Below, in pieces: positions 57,326-64,000 of a stretch of 64,000 nt of DNA. The translations under genes and the position numbers were made by a program. Location: positions 66,496,093 through 66,560,092 of the forward strand of contig CM072515.1 of assembly GCA_036898135.1 (NCBI GenBank), in the 5' to 3' direction. This DNA comes from Oncomelania hupensis. Taxonomy: Eukaryota; Mollusca; Gastropoda; Littorinimorpha; Pomatiopsidae. Position 1 is the stretch's first letter; each line of letters starts with the position of its first letter. Under the pieces are notes generated by a model. The model had not been told where the DNA came from. It made no database searches and was given only the letters and a program-made list of their open reading frames with translations.

Positions 57326-57919
57326 AAAATTTTGTCAATTTTTAGTGGAAAAATAGCAATAAAAAACTTCTTTCAACCTTTGTGTGTGTAATGTTGATAT
57401 ATGTTAGTACCTAGTTATATTGCTTTTTTATAAATGCAAAGAAAAAGCTTTAATACATGACCGAAATATTTTTTTTTATGGTTCAAAGACTGCATGCTTC
57501 CTTTTGGTCACCTTTTGAGACAGCATCATATACAAATTAAAGGTGCAAAAACTAAATCCTTTCTCAGTGATATGCAAGGCAGCTCAGTCCTCTCAGTTTT
57601 TAATTACTTTTCAATAGCTAATTAGGCCAAAACAATTTGTCTGGTTACGGATTCCCAGCGGCTTTAATTTTTTGGACCAACCCTAAACTTTTTGTTGGGA
57701 TAGTCTGGACAAAAATTTGAAAAAAGCCATAAAAATCGCACGCATGGTGAAAAAGGTTAAAATAAAAACAAAAAACTACGACCCTTTTTCTTTCCTATGT
57801 TACCGTTAACAGACTAGGTTTTTTTGTTGGCCTTATTCAGTTATTGTATTTTTTAAAAATTTGAATGGGCTCTTGTTCTTATTGATACTGCATATATATT
57901 ATGCTTTTCATTGTTCCAG

Positions 57920-58842
57920 AATAACAGTACAATGTCAACAGGGGATGAGAAAATTTACTACCATTTGATTGAATGGGAAAAGGACAGAGAAGATGATGTC
58001 GCCACTGTCTCTGTTGTACCAGAGAGGTGGCTAAATATGGACACCGACACCTGCTATTGGCCACCTCATGCCTCCAGCAGTCTGGTGAAACGTGCAGCCA
58101 CACCCCAAAAGAATTGGCCTAAGCACGACTACAATAGAATCGTCAGAAGCTCAGGTGTGATACTATTAAATGCTTACTAGAAAGATAAAGAACTCGTCAA
58201 ATTCCAAGGTTCAAACTTCAATACAAGAAATTTTTTGCTCGTAATCCTATCCTAACCTATCCCGTAATTCAGTATTTTCTGTCTCCCTCTTCTTTTGCCT
58301 CCTTGCACTGTGCCTTGCAGGATGGTTTTGGCAAGGCCTGATGCTCTGATGACGTGGCTATACCATTGGAGTTACCGTTTCTTCACTACTGTGAGCAGGT
58401 CATCATGTTGTCCAATCAATGGCGTGTGTCTGTTGTTCAATGGCAGGCGCGATGGTCTGTTGGGCCTCGTAGTTGGTGATGTGCTGGGTATAGGAAATGC
58501 CCAGAAGTCTGCTGTAGCACCTCATCGACTTGCTTTATATTTTTGTTGCTCGTAATAATTAAACTAAGGCTATTTGAGTAAATAATTTACTACACCAAGA
58601 AATAACCTCACATTATTATTAAAATATAAGGATAGGGTGCACTATGAATGCCACTATTGTTAGCAGTAGTAGTAAGTAGTTGATAACACCCAGGGTCAGT
58701 TTAAAAGTATTTTTCTTCTTGTGCAGGGGATTGGGAGAAAATCAAGAAGTTGGAATGCAAATTCTTACAACAAACTGATTTGGACACTACCATTGAAGAC
58801 GGACGACCAAAAAAGCGACATATCAAGAAGAAAATTTGGTTA
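57920..58842 (+). CDS. Companion gene with WPP-type N-terminus, two exons seen
   Basis: Exon 57920-58154 (ATG at 57932, acceptor TTCCAG at 57914-57919, donor CAG|GTGTGA) and exon 58727-58842 (acceptor TTGTGCAG, donor TTA|GTATGT) join in phase 1. The product begins MSTGDEKIYYHLIEWEKDRE, then VVPERWLNMDTDTCYWPPHA and NWPKHDYNRIVRSSGDWEKI, then a basic GRPKKRHIKKK. This layout (V-P-x-x-W-L...CYWPP...W...Y, then a basic linker) is that of animal proteins annotated with a C-terminal DUF4806 domain, often found beside such transposases. The C-terminal exons were not found. A LINE fragment lies in the intron. Confidence 0.55.
58246..58545 (-). mobile_element. RTE-like LINE 3' fragment in the companion-gene intron
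   Basis: Minus-strand 3' end with tail CCTATCCTAACCTATCC and diverged coding sequence. Target duplication TTGCTCGTAAT at 58235-58245 and 58546-58556. It includes a small internal duplication near 58415-58445 (TTGTCCAATCAATGGC, GTTCAATGGC). Confidence 0.85.
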
Positions 58843-59384
58843 GTATGTGATTTTAATTGGTTTATTTTTTATTAGTATTTTCAAACACCTTTTAAATTAT
58901 GCTGTAAACTAATGAGTATATATTTCACTTTTCTATGTACACATTAATCTGTAAAACCTTTGAAGAACATAAAATAATTGTATTGTCGTGTTTTTATTAC
59001 AAAAATGTCAGTGTTTTGTAATTGTAGTGCTTAAAAGCCTCATGCTTCAAAACAGTTCAAGGCGCTTCTGTTTTTATGTTTAGCAGCATGCATGCGCATG
59101 TACTGTTTTGACTTGTACTTGTTGTCGTCCTTTCAATATCTTAGTGTGTTTATATTGACTTGCTGCCACCATGTAGTTGGCAGGCAAAATTGTAAGATAC
59201 AGACAAGTTAATGGTTGAAATGTACTGTTTAGGTTCTCTAGAGCCATATAGCTTTGTTGGTTTTATGATATTGATCTTCATAATGCTAACTGAAAGGGAC
59301 TAAGCATGTATACACTTACTACAGTCAATTCCACCACAATTGTAGATTTGGTAAGGGTGTAAAATATCACCAAGTTATCAACAC
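58843..59384. other. Intron or intergenic DNA after the companion exon
   Basis: No further exon could be assigned. TTTTGTAATTGTAG near 59028 is a possible acceptor but opens no convincing frame. Confidence 0.35.
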
Positions 59385-59865
59385 TCCCCCCCTCCCCCCC
59401 CCCCCCCCCCCCCCCTACAGTTCAGCCAACACGCCAAGGAATTGCCAAGCATGGCACAACCTTGGATGCCAAGTTGGCACAAGCATGGCAAACTGGCTCG
59501 GGCCAGGTCAGAACTGCTCATTGGCCCAGGCTTGGGACATGCTTGGCATCCAACCTCAGCCCAATGTCGGCGGCACCTTGGCACAACCTTGGCACCTTGA
59601 TTGTACCTACTATAGCAACCCTTGGCACAGGCTTGGGACATGCTTGGCACCTCAGCCCAATGTCGGCGGTACCTTGGCACAACCTTGTACCTACTATAGC
59701 AACCCTTGGCCCAGGCTTGGGACATGCTTGGCATCCAACCTAAGCCCAATGTCGGTTGTACCTTGGCACAACCTTGGCACCTTGATTTTACCAATTGGCC
59801 TTCAACCATGGCCCAATGTCGGTTGTACCCTGGCACAACCTTGGCCCCTCTAACCTACGCCCAAT
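59385..59865. repeat. Poly(C) tract and TTGGCACAACC minisatellite
   Basis: C-run at 59385-59415, then imperfect units built from TTGGCACAACCTTGGC, GGCTTGGGACATGCTTGGCA and CCCAATGTCGG. The block starting CTTGGGACATG recurs at 59531, 59632 and 59716. Long ORFs on both strands are products of this repeat. Confidence 0.85.
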
Positions 59866-60694
59866 GTTGGTTATATACCCTATAAAGCCTTGAAATAACT
59901 TTGACACAATATGATCCAGGACATGTATATAATATAGGTGTGATGAAGTACAAAGTATGAGTAGCAGATGTGTGATGAGGCTCAAAGTATGAGTTGCAGG
60001 AGATATCTTACAAATACGCATCTACAATGACAAATGAGATCAGATCAGATAATTTATTAACCACATTTGCACAACATGTAAAACACATTTCAAATTAAAA
60101 TCATTTATATTTCACTGCAATTATACACACACACTTATATTGTATACTTACAGATAGCCAGGGTTAATAGTCTTTATACTTTTTTCTTTAAAGAAATAAA
60201 TTTTATTTTTTTTAAAAAGAATAAATTTGCGTTAAATACATGAATATCTCAGACCCAAAAAATGGGTATGCAGTTAAAAAAAATTACATACATTGTATAG
60301 AACTCATGTAATCTATGAACACAGTGAAAAAAAAATCAAGAACAAATAATGTGATTTGATTTAATATTTTATTAACAACAAGAAAAGAGATATTAGACTA
60401 ATTTTTTTTAATAATCTGTACTTGCAACACTCATTCACACCCCTTCCAAGCATTTTAACCCACGCACACCAACAAGACAAAGAAATTAAGCTAAGCATTC
60501 AAATACAGCCGCTAGAATAAAAAGAATCTCTCACATACACATCATGTTTAAAATATGCACATTGCGTTTCAACTTGACACACACAAACAACGCATCAATA
60601 TGAACACTAAACAACCAATAAGAAAAATGTACATAATGAAGCGTGATTTGAACAATAAGACAGTAAACTTACAACAAAATAATATTTTCTAATT
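59866..60694. other. AT-rich stretch, no feature
   Basis: GATCAGATCAGATAA near 60038 is the only notable word. No gene seen. Confidence 0.45.
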
Positions 60695-60704
60695 TAGACA
60701 TGCA

Positions 60705-60891
60705 AGGAGGTAGAAGAAGAGGGAGACCGAAAAAGAGGTGGGAGGACAACATTCGAGAATGGACTGGTTTGACACTGAGCGAAGCCATCAGGGCTGCTGA
60801 GGACAGAGAAAAATGGAGTATGCTGGTTAAACGATCATCTGTGGTGCCCCTACGACCTTCGGGTTACGGGACAGGATATGATAGGATAGGA
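60705..60891 (+). mobile_element. RTE-like LINE 3' fragment
   Basis: Same last roughly 60 codons plus GATAGG tail as at 50679. TAGACATGCA duplicated at 60695-60704 and 60892-60901 (the left copy overlaps the LINE start by a few bases). Confidence 0.85.
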
Positions 60892-61006
60892 TAGACATGC
60901 ATCATTGACAGTACTAAAACAAATGACAGTAAATTACAAACATTCACTCATTGAAAGGTTAACAGCAACATAACACACATTTATGTTAGATAGTCATTGT
61001 TTATTG

Positions 61007-61320
61007 GGTCCAGCGACTTCAAAGAGCCGAATCAGGACCACAGATTTTGTGAAAGAGGACTCATTAACCCCCCCCCCCTCCCCCATCCGCATAAAAGGTC
61101 TGCAGAAACAACCCCAACGGTAACACTGAAGGCACTCCACCAGCCGGTCACTTTACAATAAAGGCATCCCACGCAGGAGATGCTGAGGCTATACTCTAAT
61201 TTATCGAGCTCCCGGTTATAACAACAAAATAGAATATAAACATCATGACAAAATAGTAACAAAACACATACACAGAAAATGCCTACATTGCTAAATAACA
61301 ATTTCATAGAACGCCAATAC
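61007..61320 (-). mobile_element. ATCA-family retroposon, diverged, 5'-truncated
   Basis: Minus-strand relative of 15510-15815: GTCCAGCG, GTCACTTTACAATAAAGGC and CATCCCACGCAGG are recognisable. It carries a C-rich insertion near 61070 and has lost the tail. Confidence 0.65.
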
Positions 61321-61608
61321 AACATAGGCACCCACCCTAACCATGGACACTCCACATACCACAAACAATGTATAATTGGCTTAAAATAAGTCATACATTA
61401 TACACCTTATATTAACAAAGATATACAAGATCATCACATTTTTTAACAACAAAACCCGTATCTATTTGAGCAGGGCTTCACCAATACAACGAGCACTGGA
61501 ATCAAGGCTGCCAACCTCAAAATTAATTTGACAGGGACAAATACAAATAAGAATTTTGACAGCCAGTGGAGTCAAGGAATGTCTACTTCTGGCACCTATA
61601 GATGGTAT
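61321..61608. other. Non-coding stretch
   Basis: No feature seen before the TTTCGGCGG hairpin. Confidence 0.4.
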
Positions 61609-61656
61609 CTGGACGTTTCGGCGGTGGGCACTTTCGGCGACACCGCCGAAACGTCC
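61609..61656. mobile_element. Terminal hairpin of a TTTCGGCGG element
   Basis: CTGGACGTTTCGGCGGTG is followed 14 bp later by the exact inverse CACCGCCGAAACGTCC: 16-bp perfect arms at 61611-61626 and 61641-61656, with another CTTTCGGCG in the loop. The sequence ACCGCCGAAACGTCCAG is the inverse of this terminus and occurs in most units of the satellite at 62690-64000. Confidence 0.6.
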
Positions 61657-62010
61657 AATCTATTTTTCCGCCGAATCGTCCATATGATTTCTGAAGAAAG
61701 ATCACGTCGAAAGCGCATTGGATATTAGCCGCGCTAAAATAAACTTTTTTTGGGTATGTTTTTGCATTATTTTGTATACGGAAGCACGTTTCGTTTCACT
61801 TGGCTAAATATTTTAGAAAAACCGCATCTATTAAAAGAAAAACAGAGAAACCAAATCTCGCATGATGTGTTTCTGCTCGTGACTTGGCGGCCTTTAGCAT
61901 TCTTCTCACTCAGTTGTATTGCGTCTGTTCAACAGCTTCAGTACGAGAATCGCTGATTATTACGACTTTATACAGTAAGTATCTAACATTTTAGTTTGGT
62001 TTTTTTGACA
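61657..62010. other. Interior between hairpin and repeats
   Basis: Holds CCGCCGAATCGTCC near 61669. ORFs 61528-61956 have no recognisable domain. Confidence 0.4.
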
Positions 62011-62430
62011 ATGTGTGTAGTTGATTTCTTTGCATACTCTAGTCAATAATATGATGTTCTGTGATGCCTAACCTAGCCATCTGTTAGTGTCTATGAATGT
62101 TTGTGTTTGCTGCAAGTGTTAGTTATTTGATCGCCTGATATTGACAATTTGTGTGCATTATGTGTGTGATGCCTAACATAGTCATCTGTTAGAGTCTTTG
62201 AATGTTTGTGTTGACTGCATGTGTTAGTCATTTGATCGCCTGATATTGACAATTTGTGTGAATTATATGTGTGATGGTGTGTGTGCAGTTGATTTCTTTG
62301 CATACTGTGATGCATAACCTAGTAATATCTGTTAGCGTCTATGAATGTGTTGTCTGCATGTGTTAATCATTTGATCGCCTGATATTGACAATTTGTGTGT
62401 GATTGTGTGTGTGCAGTTGATTTCTTAGGA
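62011..62430. repeat. About 104-140-bp tandem repeat, three units
   Basis: TCGCCTGATATTGACAATTT begins at 62131, 62235 and 62375. The third spacing is longer because it includes a GCAGTTGATTTCTTTGCATAC block also seen at about 62019. The minus-strand ORF 62091-62315 is a by-product. Confidence 0.85.
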
Positions 62431-62689
62431 GTTTGATAGCATTGTTTCTGTTTGTATAAGTTATGGATGTGTGTATGCGTTCCAGATGGTTGAAAGAATT
62501 TCTAATGTTAAACAGATTCATTATTATCTTTCTTGCTGTACTTCAGCATGCCATTTGTCAAATTAAATAACTGTTTTAATTCTAATTTTGAAAAATATTT
62601 TGGGATAAAAGTTGTCAAAAATAAATGTTGCAGGCTCTAAACACCATTAAACCATTGTTTTTGTTGCCTAATTATGTGTGAGTATGCGT

Positions 62690-64000
62690 GTGTAGTATCG
62701 CCGAAACGTCCAGACATGTTACAATGTATAAAATATAGTACCGCCGAAATGTCCAGACATGTGACAATTTATAAAATATAGTACCGCCGAAACATCCAGT
62801 AAACTAGCAATGTATAAAATAGAGTACCGCCGAAACGTCCAGACATATAATAATGTATAAAATATAGTACCGCCGAAACGTCCAGACATGTTACAATGTA
62901 TAAAATATATTGATTGATTGATTGATTTATTATTGCTTTAGGTCCAGCGGACTCTTCCGAGCCAAATCAGGACCGGACAACCCCCGATCCGCATAAAAGA
63001 TCTGTTGAAACAACCCCAGTGGGAAAATTGAATGCCCTCCACCGGCCAGTCACTTTACAATAAAGACATCCCACGCGAGGGACGGCTGAGGGTTGACCTC
63101 AACTACGCGAACTCCCCGATTACAAAAACAAAATAGAATACAAACATCATTATAAATCATCAACAAAAAACATACATATAAAATGCCTATAGTGCTAAAT
63201 AGTACATTCATAGGAAGCCCTAGTGACCACCCGGCAGAAAGCGTCCAAGTATAAAATATAGTACCGCCGAAACATCCAGTCATCTATATAGCAATGTATA
63301 GCAATAGAGTACCGCCGAAACGTCCAGACTTGTTACAATGTATGAAATAGAGTACCGCCGAAACGTCCAGACTTGTTACAATGTATAAAATATAGTACCG
63401 CCGAAACGTCCAAACATGTGACAATTTGTAAAATATAGTACCGCCGAAACATCCAGTCAAGTAGCAATGTATAAAATAGAGTACCGCCGAAACGTCCAGA
63501 CATGTTACAATGTATAAATTATAGGAAACATCCAGTCATCTAGCAATACATGTATAAAATAGAGTACCGCCGAAACGTCCAGACATATAATAATGTATAA
63601 AATATAGTACCGCCGAAACGTCCAGACATGTTACAATGTATAAAATATAGCCTAGTACCGCCGAAACATCCAGCCGTATAACAATGTATAAAATAGAGTA
63701 CCGTCCGAAACGTCTAGCCTTCCATCAATGTATAAAATATATAGTAGTACCGCCGAAACGTCCAGCTATATAGCAATGTATAAAAAATATGCGACCAGCA
63801 CCTATGCTCCTAGCCATGTAGCAATGTATAAATTACGGCACCGCCGAAACGTCCAGCCATCTAGCAATGTATAAAAATATAGTACCGCCGAAACGTCCAG
63901 ACATGTTACAATGTATAACATATAGTACCGCCGAAACATCAAGCCATATAACAATGTATAAAATAGAGTACCGTCCGAAACATCCAGCCTTCCAGCAATG
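62690..64000. repeat. 43-bp satellite with GTACCGCCGAAACGTCCAG core
   Basis: Unit: core GTACCGCCGAAACGTCCAG, a variable block (ACATGTTACAATG or TCATCTAGCAATG types) and TATAAAATATA or TATAAAATAGA. Roughly two dozen units reach the window edge. Several units read CATCC in place of CGTCC. Interrupted by a retroposon at 62910-63248. Confidence 0.95.
62910..63248 (-). mobile_element. ATCA-family retroposon inserted in the satellite
   Basis: 339 bp, minus strand, beginning with the tail TTGATTGATTGATTGA and ending in GGCAGAAAGCGTCCAA. Perfect 12-bp target duplication GTATAAAATATA at 62898-62909 and 63249-63260. 5'-truncated relative to 31982-32684. Confidence 0.85.

Larger units (their letters stand above)
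55650..57919. other. Region between transposase and companion gene
   Basis: AT-rich. ORFs 55882-56106 and 56711-56902 have no recognised domain, although 55882 crosses motif copies. It contains the right motif cluster. Confidence 0.4.

Noticed and set aside
59378..59853. Overlapping ORFs of 93-152 codons with Trp/Cys-rich repeats
   Set aside because: Open in several frames on both strands because the minisatellite lacks stop words. No codon or domain evidence.
62091..62315. His-rich repetitive ORF on the minus strand
   Set aside because: By-product of the 104-bp tandem repeat.
62690..64000. CRISPR-like array
   Set aside because: Units are 43 bp with no unique spacers; the variable blocks are related to each other, and the genome is eukaryotic.

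Overview
The window is repeat-dominated metazoan DNA. It is AT-rich, split genes have GT-AG introns, and there are non-LTR retrotransposons, tRNA-derived SINEs, several DNA-transposon superfamilies and long microsatellites. There is no bacterial gene organisation. The mix (RTE-type LINEs, a CACTA-like transposase with an adjacent WPP-type gene, HARBI1-like exons, tRNA-headed SINEs) suits an aquatic invertebrate, perhaps a mollusc, but the sequence does not fix the species.

Positions 1-32667 are a tandem duplication with a period of about 16,846 bp. Every feature of 1-15819 recurs about 16,845-16,849 bp later with only scattered differences. Each unit contains, in order: a Thr-tRNA-derived SINE; a purine-rich repeat with the motif GCGAAAA; a SINE fragment; a long hairpin; a second tRNA-derived SINE; an inverted pair of dead RTE-like LINEs (copy A minus, copy B plus); a 1-kb TG...CA insertion with 5-bp target duplications inside LINE B; a 2.2-kb decayed hAT transposon; and a 0.7-kb retroposon with an ATCA tail. 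The duplication ends inside that retroposon. Mismatches cluster at its 3' end, as expected if unequal crossing-over between two copies of it made the array.

Positions 32685-42700 are single-copy. They hold microsatellites, a nested LINE/SINE and, on the minus strand, a predicted five-exon gene of about 152 codons (42649-36934). Its introns are all phase 1 and its last coding exons are tandemly duplicated. I do not recognise the product.

Positions 42700-49300 hold a minus-strand copy of the GCGAAAA repeat split by a nested pair of DNA transposons, two in-phase exons of a HARBI1-like (PIF/Harbinger) gene with a GTTTCGGCG-rich MITE in the intron, and a CR1/jockey-like LINE that truncates that gene.

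Positions 49300-59000 hold a textbook twin-primed LINE insertion, a possible lysine-rich first exon, and the best-preserved gene in the window: a 648-codon CACTA-like (CMC superfamily) transposase at 53703-55649. It is flanked on both sides by repeated motifs that look like subterminal transposase-binding sites. A companion gene with two exons at 57920-58842 follows. The window closes with minisatellites, LINE 3' ends and a large 43-bp satellite (62690-64000 and beyond). Each satellite unit carries the terminal sequence of a TTTCGGCGG element whose hairpin end is at 61609.

Almost nothing here is a conventional host gene. The interest lies in transposon structure, nested insertions with readable target-site duplications, and the mechanism of the large tandem duplication. 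All calls come from reading the sequence; no database search was run.
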